DNA of 60,606 nucleotides from Paenibacillus sp. Soil750. GTDB lineage: Bacteria > Bacillota > Bacilli > Paenibacillales > NBRC-103111. The stretch covers positions 36,407 to 97,012 of the forward strand of contig NZ_LMSD01000025.1 in the NCBI RefSeq assembly GCF_001428045.1. The letters are read 5' to 3'. The notes under the pieces were generated by a model. It was not told where the DNA came from. It searched no databases and saw nothing but the letters and a program-made list of their open reading frames with translations. Every line of letters begins with the position of its first letter. Within the stretch, counting starts at the first letter, position 1. Of the stretch, positions 41,841-52,449 are shown piece by piece. The position numbers were made by a program, and so were the translations under genes.

Positions 41841-44800
41841 TTACTTCCCTGAATGCAACAGGTTAAGCAAAACCTGAGCGCATTCGGTGCGGGTGGTGAT
41901 GCCGACTGGAGCGAACTCACGCTCGCCTCGTCCTTGCATCAGTTTCAGCCCGACCGCTGATTGCACGAAGTTTACAGCCCAAGGCGCAATGCCGGCTGCA
42001 TCGTCGAAGCCGACAGGGATGTCTGCTGCTGGGGCGTTTGTGCCCGTATGGACGCCATAGGCACGTACGACCATCGCCGCCATTTCCTGGCGGGTAATCG
42101 GAGCGTCAGGTGCGAATGTCGAACTGCCACGACCGCTGACGATGCCATTGCTGTAAGCGATTGCTACCACCGTCGAGTACCAAGCGCTGCCTGGCACATC
42201 AGAAAATGGAAGCGACGCTTCTCCTTTGGCGGACAGGTTCAATGCACGTACGAGCATAGCTGAGAATTCAGCTCGTGTCACTTCACGCTCGGGTGCAAAC
42301 GCTGCATCGGTGATGCCCTCCACGACATGCTTTGCGGCAAGTTCCCTCACAGCGTTGGCTGCCCAGTGTGCTGCAGGCAGATCATTGAATGATTTGTTGT
42401 ATTCCAGTACGGCATATTTGCTGAAGTGAAATACTTTTGCCGTCAAACCGCCATTTTCCCAAGTACCGCCAATATACGTGAGCTCTCCTGCATCGCTCAC
42501 ATAATACACGCCGCTCAGTGGAATGTTTGCTCCATCCTGGACGTGGAATGTCAGCGTGACAGGTTGGTCAAATGTCGGCAGTTTTAGCGTTTTTCCGTCT
42601 TTCGTTAGAGCTGATAGGGTGAAATCGTACACGGTGCTAACAGGTTTGATGATTGCTCCTGTGCTTGCAGCTCCCTGATTAATCAGCTTTTGAGCGGCTT
42701 CGGCTCCTACGGTGTTAACCGCCAGTGAAAGTTGGGCGCCCTCTGAGCTTCCGCCCGGAATCAGTATAGCCAGCGCTTTGAGCAAGCTTGACGGTACTTC
42801 GATCGAGATGCCGCCTTGTTTAATCTCCAGTGTCTTGGAGCCCAACAGTTCAGCCGCATTGACCGGAAGCTTCACCTCACGCTCGCCTGAGCTCAGCTCG
42901 ATGCCTACTTTTCCGTCCTTGCCGTTCGTTAAAGCAGCTTCGTCGATCTGTTTCGTCGTTGAGGGCTTATCAGCCGGAGTTGTTGCCATAGTATCGCCAC
43001 CGCTTCCTTCATTAGATGGAGCAGAAGAAATGTTCAGCGTGATTTCAGCAGTTTTTCCTCCGAAAGAAGCTGTGATTTTCACTTCCCCTTGCGATTTCGC
43101 TGTAACTAGTCCCTCTGGCGTTACGTCCGCGATATTCGTATTGCTGGAAGTGAATTCAACACCTGTCAGACTCTTTTTTGAATCGTCCGAATATTCGCCT
43201 AACACCTGAAGTTGGCGTGTATCGCCAACAGTGAGAGCCGTGTTCACTTCACTCCACTGCAGTTGATTCAATACCGGCTCCTGAGCGCTTCCACCCGATG
43301 TCCGCGTAATGTCCAGCGTAATTGTCTTCGTAGCCTGACCTGCGCGTCCCTTATCTTCATACCAAGGAAGGAGCAGCGTTTCCGGTGTCGGTTCTATATG
43401 CAGTTCGAAATGATTCGATCCCAGTGCCAACGGAATGGCATCCAGTTCCACATTACCTGCGGCATCCATGCTGTTCTGAGGAATCGGCTGCCCGTTAATG
43501 GAGAAGTTGACGCCGTAAGGCACGACTCCTTTCAGCTTGAAGCTGCTTTCTTCCGTCGAATACGCAACGTTGCTGCCGTAAGTGATACGCGGCATGGTCA
43601 GAATCATCGGCATGTCGACCCAGCGCAGCACGTAATCGTTCACGACCATCTGATTGCCGCCATCATTTTTAATCGTCAGCTTCATATTGGTAACGGTCGA
43701 ACTGTAAGCCCAGTTGCCGTAATCGGCCGTATCGCCCGGAGTCCGCGTGTGCGACGTGAAAGCTTCCGTCTCCCAAGTCCCGCGGGTATATTTGTATTCG
43801 ATGGATTTGCCGGCCATCATTTTGAAGCTGTATTCCACCACGCCCCGATCGGTTGCACCGCTAGGTACATGAAGTTTCGTCGAGCTGGCATTCCAGCCGT
43901 TAAAGCTACCGGCAATGTTGATATCGTCGCTCGTCGGTGTGTAATCCGGCAAATGCAAGCGCATCAGCACATCCACCATCACAAGCTTCGGCGTTACGGA
44001 CTGCTTTTCCGAAAATGCGCGGTTATAGGATTGGTCGAATGCCGCCACCTGATACGTGTAAAGCACGTCGTTGCTCACGGCATAATCCGTGTAATCGATG
44101 GCCGTAGCGGCAAGCGTAGCGATTTTCTGATAAGTCGCATCAGTAACCGATTGACGGTACACGTCGAAGCCCGCGATGCTGCTGTCCGATGCCGTCCATT
44201 TCAAATACGAACGGTTCGATTCGACCGCGATAGAATTAAGGGCCGGTGCGGCAGGTGCCGTTGTATCGTTCGGGTCCCCATATACTTCAAGAGTGACAGT
44301 ATCGGATTGGGTATAATGCTCCCCGTTGTCCGTCGAAACTTTGGCAAAATAGTTGTAAACGCCAGCTTCCGTCGGCTCAAAAGATCCCCAGTACATCTTG
44401 CTGCCTGACTGGTCACTGTCATAGCGAAATTTCGTATCCTGAGCGGCAGCCGGGTCGGTACCCTCTTTATAGAAGCCAAGTCTCGCCAACAGATTCGGCG
44501 CTTCCTTGCCGGCTAAAGCGGCATCGTCCGTTAGTCCCGGAATATTCACGTTCACCGTGATTCGTCCTGTCGCTTTACCTACACCTGCATAAACGTTATC
44601 CGTTACTGTGCTTGGAGTTCCCAGAGATGCAATCTGGAATGCCGGCGTTGCAGCGACCATGTCGCTGAAGAAACTTTCGCCTGAGCCGATGCGTGCCGTA
44701 ACGGCATAGTAATATTTCGTTCCGTTTACCACATTGACATCAAGATGGTTGAGGTCGGCGGTGGATCCGACAAGCTGTACGGCTCCGCCTTCAATGGCAG

Positions 44801-47800
44801 CACGGTAAATCTGATAGGATTCCGCTCCGCTCACACTGTTCCAGGAAAGCATTACTTTCCCCTTGTCACCTTGCGCCTGCACGCCAGTTACCTGCGGTAC
44901 CGCCTGCAGTTCATCATCCGAAACCATCATAAAACCGGTTAGTGCCGGGACAGTCAGAGAGATTTTACCCGAAGCGACAACAGCCTTGGTACTTCCGTAG
45001 AGTTGATCGGTCAAAGCGAGCCCATCCGGCAGGAACCCGGCCACATCCACTTCGATCGACTGAGGGTTCGCTCCCCGGTTCACGACGAGCAGGGCTCCGC
45101 GGGAATCGTTTTTACGTGCATAAGCGATAACGTTTCCTTGTGAATAGACGGCTTTGAGGTCGCCGGTCCGGAACACGGCATTGTCTCCGCGGACTTTAGC
45201 CGCTTTTTGGTAGACACTCAAAAGATTCTGGTAATCGCCTGTACCGCTGAACGTACCGTCCCCATTCGCTACAACCCGTTCCCACGGGAAAAAGCGCCGG
45301 GAATCTGGATCTTTCGTACCTGTCAAGCCTACTTCATCCCCATAGTAAATCGTAGGAGCACCAGGGTAGCCCATTTGGAAAATGGCCGTCAGTTCCTGGA
45401 GCTTTTTCGCATTCGTGCTTGCCTCAGGTGCGATGACGAGATGCTCTTCCTCCCACTCCGGATGGTCGTATTTCGTAATGGAACGTGTCGTATCATGGGA
45501 ATCCACGAGATTCATCAGTGCTTCCCAAGCTTCTTTCGGGTAATCTTCGCGGATTGATTCCAGCGCCTGATTGAACGTATCGGCATTGCCGCCCGAAAGG
45601 AAGCTTTGCAGAGCCCCGCGGAACCGGTAGTTCATGACGGAGTCAAACTGGTCTCCTAGCAGAAACTTCGTGGCAACGCCCCACTCTTCGCCGATAATAA
45701 CCGGCTCATCGATCACCGTGCCGTTCACATTCGTACGGCCTGCGGCCGATTTAACTGCTTCGCGGAACTTGCCCCATGTGCCTGCAGACACATCCGGCGC
45801 CACGTCCAACCGCCATCCGCTTGTTCCCATCCACAACCAGCGTTGGGAGTTCGCAAACTGCATGGCTTTTTGCGCATCCGTCTCGGTTAATCCGGTCAGG
45901 CTATGCCCAATAACATTGTCCCGGTAATGGATATTGTTCCACTCGTGCTGCCCGGGAAGGAACAAGGTATCAGTCGGCAAATACACCGTAGGTGCTGTTT
46001 GCGGGTCTTTAGCATCCATCACCGGCAGCGAATCATATCCCCACCAGGCATCATATTTGTAATGCAGATTATCGTCGTCGCGGTCTTTCACCTTATCATT
46101 CGTCACTGTAAACCAGGAGACATACCTGAAATCGTCTGGCCACTTGTAATTCTGGCCCGTCATCGGGTTGATCTGGCTCGTGAACAAGGCGCGAACATCG
46201 GCTTCGGCCTGCTCTTGCGTAATGGAAGCCGCGTTCATCTTATCGTAAACGGCTGCCCAATACTCGTAAGCACCTATCTCCGGATATTTGTCATACCGGT
46301 CAAAATAAATCGAATCGTCACCAACGTGGTTAAACACACCATCGTTAATCACTTTGATTCCAGCAGTACGGGCTGCTTTCGTGAAGTTCTCGAATACTTG
46401 ATCTGAGGCTTCCCGAGTTTTAACGTAATCCAAACCGGAAGCAGGATCCCCCGACGTATTATAAACTGGCTGTCCGAACATCGGATCCAGATGCTTGTAA
46501 TCCGTTGCATCATATTTGTGATTGGACGCCGCCCATGAAACAGGATTCAAGTAAACCGCCGTAATGCCCAGCGATTTCAAATAGCCAAGCTTCTGTTCAA
46601 TCCCTTGAACGTCGCCGCCGTAAAATTCATTCGTCCAAGCCCCATCCGTTTTCGCATTCGGGTAATACGGTTTGTTCTCCGGCTTGGTCCGGTCCGGATT
46701 CTCCGGCACGATGGAAGTCCCGCCCCAAACCTGAGCTGGCGTCGGATCATTCGGCACGCCACCGTCAAAATACTGGAGCTGCTGGCCATTCTTGCTTGTA
46801 CCATATTTCGGATCGATGACACCGCGCGCGCCATCTACCGTCTTGGCCCGATTGTTATCCTTCGATCCGTCAAAAAACCTGTCCGGAAATATCTGATACA
46901 CAACCGCATTTTTCATCCAATCGGGTGTCTTGTAATCCGGCGCATAAACCGTCAAATCATAAGGAACGGCGCCTTCATCCGCTACCGATCCCGAACCGCC
47001 CCGGCTGCTATCGTCTCCGTATTCTGCTTTCGACGAACCGTCGACAACAATGAATTTATAGCCCCAAATCCCAACCTTGCCTGCAAAATCAGCTGCCGGC
47101 ACCGTAACTTCCCAATATTCCTTGTCGGCTACGGCTGTCACTTTCTTCATCAGGTAGGCATTGGACGAGCCATCGGGAGCGGTCAATTCCGCCTTTGCCG
47201 TCTGCAGGTCGCCCTTTGCCGCCGCCATACGCAGCGTGACATCCTGTCCGCCCGCCGGAATGGCGCCGAACGGCTTTTTGTACGTTACCGAACGGCTGTC
47301 AAAAAAGAGGCTATCCTTCTTGATTTGACCGTCAAAAGCACCGTCTTTTGCAACGTAATCATGGGTAAGCGCTTTCGTTTGGGCTGAATTATCAAAGGTA
47401 AAAGTGACATCAGCCTCGTCTACCGTTGCAATCTTCACATTTGCTCCGGTTGCCGTTCCGTAATTCGGCGCATCCCAATTTTGACCGAAAACGATTTTAG
47501 CTTCATAGCTGCCAACCGGAATATGGCGCTGCAGCTTATATACCGTGTTATTAAAACGATAATCGACGAACATCTGGTTCGCTCCGTCCGGTGACCATTC
47601 GGCTTCTCCGAACAAAGGTTGAATGCTGCCTACAAGTCGTGGCTGCTCGTTCAAACCGAGCGCCGGCATGTACTGCTGGATCCCTGCCACTCCGGGGAGT
47701 GAAATCCGCGCTTGGCCTATCTCATCGTTCACATAAAAATTTACCTTCGTCGTTTCTCCCAAGCTGAAGGAAAAGTTATTGCTGTTGTTTGAATAACCGT

Positions 47801-48101
47801 CCCAGGAGCCGCTTTTAACGATCTTAAATTCATAAGATCCGGCAGGAAGCTCTTTGGTAAAAGCATAAAATTCACCCACCAAGTGCTTCATCCGAGTATC
47901 CGTCGAAGCGTTGTCCCAGCCTTGAAAGCTTCCTACAACGACCCATTTGCTTTTGCCCCCAGGCTGCTCCGTAATTTGATCCGCTGCCGCAAGTACGCGA
48001 GTTGAACCTGCGAACAGTCCGGTAAAAAGCTGAACGATCAGTAGAAGTGCGGATAGCGCAGACAAAAGCTGCGTACCTCGTTTTCGATGCCATAAACCCA
48101 T
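41841..48101 (-). CDS. S-layer-anchored GH13 amylopullulanase-like enzyme
   Basis: 2086 residues. A signal peptide ends around VLAAA. Two starch-binding-like modules (KWVVVGSFQGWDN; VDYRFNNTVYKLQRHIPVG) and a CBM34-like domain precede the GH13 domain (about 395-1000). All four GH13 regions are present: DGVFNH, GWRLDVAPD (nucleophile Asp), IIGEEWG (acid/base Glu) and LVDSHDT. Then come fibronectin type III domains, a CBM48/CBM20-like module (INIAGSFNGWNASSTKLHV), Ig-like Big_2 repeats and three SLH domains at the C-terminus (HWAANAVRELAAKHVVEG, AWYSTVVAIAYSNGIVSG, PWAVNFVQSAVGLKLMQG). It degrades alpha-glucans (starch, pullulan) at the cell surface. A cre-like box overlaps its promoter region and a strong AGGAGG precedes the ATG. 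Confidence 0.9.
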   Translation of the reverse strand: MGLWHRKRGTQLLSALSALLLIVQLFTGLFAGSTRVLAAADQITEQPGGKSKWVVVGSFQGWDNASTDTRMKHLVGEFYAFTKELPAGSYEFKIVKSGSWDGYSNNSNNFSFSLGETTKVNFYVNDEIGQARISLPGVAGIQQYMPALGLNEQPRLVGSIQPLFGEAEWSPDGANQMFVDYRFNNTVYKLQRHIPVGSYEAKIVFGQNWDAPNYGTATGANVKIATVDEADVTFTFDNSAQTKALTHDYVAKDGAFDGQIKKDSLFFDSRSVTYKKPFGAIPAGGQDVTLRMAAAKGDLQTAKAELTAPDGSSNAYLMKKVTAVADKEYWEVTVPAADFAGKVGIWGYKFIVVDGSSKAEYGDDSSRGGSGSVADEGAVPYDLTVYAPDYKTPDWMKNAVVYQIFPDRFFDGSKDNNRAKTVDGARGVIDPKYGTSKNGQQLQYFDGGVPNDPTPAQVWGGTSIVPENPDRTKPENKPYYPNAKTDGAWTNEFYGGDVQGIEQKLGYLKSLGITAVYLNPVSWAASNHKYDATDYKHLDPMFGQPVYNTSGDPASGLDYVKTREASDQVFENFTKAARTAGIKVINDGVFNHVGDDSIYFDRYDKYPEIGAYEYWAAVYDKMNAASITQEQAEADVRALFTSQINPMTGQNYKWPDDFRYVSWFTVTNDKVKDRDDDNLHYKYDAWWGYDSLPVMDAKDPQTAPTVYLPTDTLFLPGQHEWNNIHYRDNVIGHSLTGLTETDAQKAMQFANSQRWLWMGTSGWRLDVAPDVSAGTWGKFREAVKSAAGRTNVNGTVIDEPVIIGEEWGVATKFLLGDQFDSVMNYRFRGALQSFLSGGNADTFNQALESIREDYPKEAWEALMNLVDSHDTTRSITKYDHPEWEEEHLVIAPEASTNAKKLQELTAIFQMGYPGAPTIYYGDEVGLTGTKDPDSRRFFPWERVVANGDGTFSGTGDYQNLLSVYQKAAKVRGDNAVFRTGDLKAVYSQGNVIAYARKNDSRGALLVVNRGANPQSIEVDVAGFLPDGLALTDQLYGSTKAVVASGKISLTVPALTGFMMVSDDELQAVPQVTGVQAQGDKGKVMLSWNSVSGAESYQIYRAAIEGGAVQLVGSTADLNHLDVNVVNGTKYYYAVTARIGSGESFFSDMVAATPAFQIASLGTPSTVTDNVYAGVGKATGRITVNVNIPGLTDDAALAGKEAPNLLARLGFYKEGTDPAAAQDTKFRYDSDQSGSKMYWGSFEPTEAGVYNYFAKVSTDNGEHYTQSDTVTLEVYGDPNDTTAPAAPALNSIAVESNRSYLKWTASDSSIAGFDVYRQSVTDATYQKIATLAATAIDYTDYAVSNDVLYTYQVAAFDQSYNRAFSEKQSVTPKLVMVDVLMRLHLPDYTPTSDDINIAGSFNGWNASSTKLHVPSGATDRGVVEYSFKMMAGKSIEYKYTRGTWETEAFTSHTRTPGDTADYGNWAYSSTVTNMKLTIKNDGGNQMVVNDYVLRWVDMPMILTMPRITYGSNVAYSTEESSFKLKGVVPYGVNFSINGQPIPQNSMDAAGNVELDAIPLALGSNHFELHIEPTPETLLLPWYEDKGRAGQATKTITLDITRTSGGSAQEPVLNQLQWSEVNTALTVGDTRQLQVLGEYSDDSKKSLTGVEFTSSNTNIADVTPEGLVTAKSQGEVKITASFGGKTAEITLNISSAPSNEGSGGDTMATTPADKPSTTKQIDEAALTNGKDGKVGIELSSGEREVKLPVNAAELLGSKTLEIKQGGISIEVPSSLLKALAILIPGGSSEGAQLSLAVNTVGAEAAQKLINQGAASTGAIIKPVSTVYDFTLSALTKDGKTLKLPTFDQPVTLTFHVQDGANIPLSGVYYVSDAGELTYIGGTWENGGLTAKVFHFSKYAVLEYNKSFNDLPAAHWAANAVRELAAKHVVEGITDAAFAPEREVTRAEFSAMLVRALNLSAKGEASLPFSDVPGSAWYSTVVAIAYSNGIVSGRGSSTFAPDAPITRQEMAAMVVRAYGVHTGTNAPAADIPVGFDDAAGIAPWAVNFVQSAVGLKLMQGRGEREFAPVGITTRTECAQVLLNLLHSGK

Positions 48102-48118
48102 CGTTATTTATCCTCCTT

Positions 48119-48158
48119 ATGATGTTTAATAATTAAAGCGCTTTCTTCAAAACATCAT
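48119..48158. promoter_or_regulatory. cre-like box inside a 9-bp inverted repeat
   Basis: Minus-strand AGAAAGCGCTTTAA (48133-48146) matches the CcpA consensus TGWAARCGYTWNCW at most positions. It is flanked by ATGATGTTT (48119-48127) and AAACATCAT (48150-48158), a perfect inverted repeat. It lies 18-57 bp upstream of the amylopullulanase start. Confidence 0.6.
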
Positions 48159-48159
48159 A

Positions 48160-48452
48160 GCATGCAGCCTCTACCCGCGTGGGTGTAAAATATTGACGAC
48201 ATACTCGTATCTATGTGACTTGTTTTATGAAGAAAACGGGTTGTGGTGCAAAGCTCTAAATTAATGGAAGCAATATGAATCGGCGATCATTTTACTAACT
48301 GTGAGATAGTATTTGATTCAGTGGAAGTATTTATATAGAGCCGTTGATTCTATGGGGAAACCATGCTGGCATCAGCTCCATTATTGTAAAAGTTCAACGA
48401 TAAATGGCCCCCACAATTAGAGTGAGAGCCATTGTTTATCAGATCATCCTTG
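48160..48452. other. Intergenic region with terminator-like hairpin
   Basis: No gene is seen. An imperfect hairpin at 48399-48440 (GATAAATGGC...GCCATTGTTTATC) lies just past the stop of the 1312-residue gene and probably ends its transcript; it lacks a clear T-run. The rest may hold the amylopullulanase promoter. Confidence 0.5.
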
Positions 48453-51400
48453 TCATTGGTTCTTCGGAACGGTTACCGTCAATATTACTGTTTTCTCGTT
48501 TCCTGCATAATCCGTAGCGACGTAAGTAATGGTGTATACCCGTCCTCCTCCGCTTCCGGATCGCTCAGCCCTCAAATCAAACATATAATCCGGTGTGTCA
48601 AAGTCTGCATTTTGAATATCCTGGGAGGTGTCTCCGTCACCAAGACCATCATCCGGTTCGTTGGAGGTGATGGATTTTAAAACAATGGACTGAATGCCGG
48701 AAATCGGGTCTATTGTGCCGTAAGTGCCTGCCGTTACGGTCACAATTTTATGATTAGCCAGCCACAGCTCGTTCTTATTCTGATTCATTTGTATTTCCGG
48801 TGCTGTTTTATCTACTTTCACGAATACACTTTTTAGCTCTTCCGTGTTTCCTGCATTATCCTTGCTTTGATACTCTATCGTATTCGTTCCTTCAGCGGAA
48901 ACATCGATGGCGCCATCATAGATTAGCCATTGGCCGCCATTGATCCGATATAGAACTTTATGGATACCGGATAACGGATCCGACGCATTTAAGGTTAAAT
49001 TCACATCCGAATGATACCATCCGTTGGCATTGGCCGGAGGTAATCCAACTGTAGTGACCGGAGCCGTCTTATCTATGTTGATAGACACGCTCTTCGGGGA
49101 TTCGGGGTTTCCGGCCTTATCGACGCTCATATACTCCAGAACGGTATTACCCTCAGCGGAAACAGTAATTAGATTCGAATACGGTTGCCACTGCCCGTCA
49201 TTATTCCGGTATTGCGTGTTTTCGACACCGGATTGATCGTCAGTTGCCTCCAGCGATACCATTACATCCGTATTCTTCCAGCCAGAAGGCGCATCATCTG
49301 TAGTAACCGGTGGAATCTCATCTTGCGCAGCTCCAGGCTGCTCATATACCTCAAATTCCCACAGTGAATAACCGTAACCGGTACCTCTTTTTATACCCAG
49401 CATCCTTACATACCTTGCGCTAGTTGCCGAAAAAGAGATATCGTCTATGCCTCCATTGCCTATATTGGTATTGTATACATCGGTCCAGTCTACAGCATTG
49501 TCCGACACCTGAATCTTATATTCTTTACCGTATGCTGTCTCCCAGTTAAGTCTAACCCTGCTTACAGTCTTCATTGAGCCGAGATCCGTATAGATCCACT
49601 CATTGTCGGTATAGTTCGATCCCCATCTCGTAGTTGTCCTCCCATCGACTGCATTCCCGGCAACTAAAGCAGCCGTTTTGGATGAGCTAGCCGTAACCGG
49701 TCTGTCCAAGGCGAGGTTAATCCCGTAAGCATGAACATTTTCCAACCCGGCATTGACGGTCTTCATGATATTTACCATATCTGTATAGGGCTGATCCTGT
49801 TGGTTTACTAAGCCTATATTGAAATTCTCACCGTCTTTACGCCATGTAACCGCTTGATCGAAGTACGAAAACCAGCCTGAGCCAATAAATAACGGATGTG
49901 AAGTTTCGCTTTCCACGAAAGACTTGTAGGCCATACCTCTATCCGCAATACTAGCCACACTTGTAGCCCCATTTACGGGTGACAACCCACGCTGGGTAGT
50001 ACTAAATGTATATTCCAGATTCAATAATGGTTTTCCGAAAGCTTCATATCTGGAAATCCAACTTGGATCGTTCGTGTAATTGTCCACTGAAAATGCATCT
50101 ACAAACTCCATTGCCGCCGAATCCCATTCCAGACTGGTCCGCCAGGTGGGAACTACAGACGAACCTAGGAACAGATGGTTTGTATCATGTCTTTTGATAA
50201 TATTTTTGACCGTTGAGAAATAGGTTCTGGACGCTAGCTTGATATACTCCGATACATCCGCAGCAGGCACCTTGGTTATATTGATCGAAATATTCTTTAA
50301 CTCGTCAAAAGATACCGCGCTCGTACCTAAAAGCTGATTGACGGCAGTAATATCATTGTTGTACCTTAGTGCAAGAAAATTCACGAAAGCGCTTTTAGCC
50401 GCAGACGACGAATTATATGTCAGTACATCTTTTACAATATCGGTTGTCCATCCGGCCTCATTATCGTAAGTATAACCGATTAGCCACGGGTCATTCTTCG
50501 CTTTATCAAGCTGAGGGGTCAATGCAGTCTCTATAATGGCTTCACTCTGCGGGTCAAAAACATCGTAAGTCCATTGAATCCTTTTTAAGTTGCCGGGGTC
50601 TTGCAGGACATTAATGTACGGAAAAGTTATATTTTGGGGTCTGGTCCACTTGCTGAAGGCATTAAAGCCCCAATCTATCAAACGTTTCTTTGTGATATCC
50701 TCCCATTTCGACTCATAGTTACTGCCGTATTTTTTCATAATATTGGCGACGACGAAGCTTACTCTTTCGCCATTAGAATCGTTTGCATAGGCAGGAGCAT
50801 AAGCGACTGGATCGGGAAGTTCCTCAAACACCCCTCTTGGGGTACCGTCAGCTTTTTTAAGTGCCGTCCCGTATCCCCACTCCCATATACTTGTGGCATC
50901 CACGCCTTTTAGAATAAATTTATTCCCGTCCGGTGAAATAAACCACCATTTGTTATCGATTTGCTGAAGTCTGAAATAACCGCTGCTTGTATAACTTCCT
51001 CCACTTTTAATCCCGCCATACTGATCGAATTTTGCAAGATCAAGTGAAACATTTGACAGTGCATTCGCCTCATTCGTATATTCCTGCTGCATCTGCTCGT
51101 CGGATGTTACCTTTCCAGGCCAGGTTTCATAAACCCACTGCCCGTACTTGTCTGCCATTAAGCCGTCTTTTTTCAGTTCGAGAGCCATTTGCCCCGCAGT
51201 AAGCGCAGGTCCGGGATTCACGCCTTCCTGTCCAGTCCCTTTATAAATTTGAACTTCGGTGAGAGGGATATGCTGAAAGGCATGAGGACGCTTAATATCG
51301 ATGACAATAAATCTGGCCGTCTTGTTCGACATCGGTATGTTGACTGAATAATTCCAGGTTGAGCTTGGGCTCGTTGAGACAATTCCAGGTGTTCTGATGT

Positions 51401-52391
51401 GTTTGTCAGCAATATAATAATAATCCGTTACAGCCTCAGGGCGGTATTTTACCGTAAACTCTTTAAATCCCCAAGCCGAATTGGGTGAATTCAGGACGAC
51501 GTTTATACGGTCAAGCGGGTAGTCCTTCAGCAGGTCAAATACCACTTGTATAGTTCCTGGGGCAGTCGCGCTCCCCGTCCATCCTGCATATGTTGTCGTT
51601 AATCCGTCAAGCAGCACGCCATTGGTTGAGGATACGAGCCCGGTTGCTCCTTTGTCTGGACTATTGCCTCCATTCGGGGCAACGCTAAAGTAATAATTTC
51701 CGGTTTTAAGCAAATTTTCTGCCAATAAGCTGTCTTTGTTCAGTTCGAGGGCCATTTGCTCCGCAGTCAGCGCAGGTGCGGGATTCACGCCTTCCTGTCC
51801 GGTCCCTTTATAAATTTGAACTTCGGTGATAGGGATATGCTGAAAGTCATGAGGTCTCTTTATATCGATGATAATAAATCTGGCCGTCTTGTTCGACATC
51901 GGTATGTTGACCGCATAGTTCCAGGTTGAGCTTGGGCTCGTTGAGGTTATTCCTGGTGTTCTGGTGTGTTTGTCAGCGATATAGTAATACTCCGAAGCCT
52001 CCGGGCGGTATTTTACCGTAAACTCATTAAATCCCCAAAACGAATTGGGTGAGTTCAGCACAACGTTAATACTGTCCAACGGGTAATCCTTCAACAGGTC
52101 AAATACGACCTGTATGCTTCCTGGAGTACCAGTGCCGCTACCCATGAATCCGGCATACGTTGTGGTTGATCCGTCAAGCAGCACGCCATTGGCTGAAGAT
52201 ATCAATCCAGTTACTCCCTTGTCCGGAGAACTGCCCCCATTCGGTGCGACACTGTAGCTATAATTGCCGGTTTTAAGCAGAGTTCCTGCCCCATGAACAC
52301 CTCCGGCAGGGATAAACGCTGCTGCCATGATGAGTGCCAAAAATACTGTCAAAACACGGGTTGGATACCATTTACGCCATTTCCCCATCAT
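48453..52391 (-). CDS. Secreted GH50-like glycoside hydrolase with duplicated binding modules
   Basis: 1312 residues. A signal peptide ends near GVHGAG. Two nearly identical 189-residue modules follow (about 38-226 and 227-415; F5/8C-like, YPLDSINVVLNSPNS). The catalytic region (about 430-880) has FRLQQIDNKWWFISPDGNKF, DITKKRLIDWGFNAFSKW and LIGYTYDNEAGW (candidate acid/base E near 643), with a nucleophile candidate in LNLEYTF near 792. This spacing resembles GH50 (beta-agarase clan GH-A) enzymes. A discoidin-type F5/8C domain (RPVTASSSKTAALVAGNA) and two OmpL47-like Ig domains (about 1040-1200) follow. The substrate is unknown; family assignment is by eye. AGGAGG precedes the ATG. Confidence 0.7.
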   Translation of the reverse strand: MMGKWRKWYPTRVLTVFLALIMAAAFIPAGGVHGAGTLLKTGNYSYSVAPNGGSSPDKGVTGLISSANGVLLDGSTTTYAGFMGSGTGTPGSIQVVFDLLKDYPLDSINVVLNSPNSFWGFNEFTVKYRPEASEYYYIADKHTRTPGITSTSPSSTWNYAVNIPMSNKTARFIIIDIKRPHDFQHIPITEVQIYKGTGQEGVNPAPALTAEQMALELNKDSLLAENLLKTGNYYFSVAPNGGNSPDKGATGLVSSTNGVLLDGLTTTYAGWTGSATAPGTIQVVFDLLKDYPLDRINVVLNSPNSAWGFKEFTVKYRPEAVTDYYYIADKHIRTPGIVSTSPSSTWNYSVNIPMSNKTARFIVIDIKRPHAFQHIPLTEVQIYKGTGQEGVNPGPALTAGQMALELKKDGLMADKYGQWVYETWPGKVTSDEQMQQEYTNEANALSNVSLDLAKFDQYGGIKSGGSYTSSGYFRLQQIDNKWWFISPDGNKFILKGVDATSIWEWGYGTALKKADGTPRGVFEELPDPVAYAPAYANDSNGERVSFVVANIMKKYGSNYESKWEDITKKRLIDWGFNAFSKWTRPQNITFPYINVLQDPGNLKRIQWTYDVFDPQSEAIIETALTPQLDKAKNDPWLIGYTYDNEAGWTTDIVKDVLTYNSSSAAKSAFVNFLALRYNNDITAVNQLLGTSAVSFDELKNISINITKVPAADVSEYIKLASRTYFSTVKNIIKRHDTNHLFLGSSVVPTWRTSLEWDSAAMEFVDAFSVDNYTNDPSWISRYEAFGKPLLNLEYTFSTTQRGLSPVNGATSVASIADRGMAYKSFVESETSHPLFIGSGWFSYFDQAVTWRKDGENFNIGLVNQQDQPYTDMVNIMKTVNAGLENVHAYGINLALDRPVTASSSKTAALVAGNAVDGRTTTRWGSNYTDNEWIYTDLGSMKTVSRVRLNWETAYGKEYKIQVSDNAVDWTDVYNTNIGNGGIDDISFSATSARYVRMLGIKRGTGYGYSLWEFEVYEQPGAAQDEIPPVTTDDAPSGWKNTDVMVSLEATDDQSGVENTQYRNNDGQWQPYSNLITVSAEGNTVLEYMSVDKAGNPESPKSVSINIDKTAPVTTVGLPPANANGWYHSDVNLTLNASDPLSGIHKVLYRINGGQWLIYDGAIDVSAEGTNTIEYQSKDNAGNTEELKSVFVKVDKTAPEIQMNQNKNELWLANHKIVTVTAGTYGTIDPISGIQSIVLKSITSNEPDDGLGDGDTSQDIQNADFDTPDYMFDLRAERSGSGGGRVYTITYVATDYAGNEKTVILTVTVPKNQ
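51147..52280. repeat. Intragenic duplication of a 189-codon binding module
   Basis: The segments about 51714-52280 and 51147-51713 align end to end with an offset of exactly 567 bp and high nucleotide identity. Each starts LLKTGNY and ends at the ALTA-x-QMALEL-x-KD motif. Copies this alike imply recent duplication or gene conversion, and the phase is preserved. Confidence 0.85.
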
Positions 52392-52449
52392 TTTTAACCT
52401 CCTCTTTCTTCCTTCAAGTTTTTAGGAATTCGCTTAAAAACGAAAAAAC

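Noticed and set aside
43212..44408. Plus-strand open frame (398 codons) antisense to the amylopullulanase gene
   Set aside because: Shadow of the GC-richer minus-strand gene; composition is atypical and no motif is seen.
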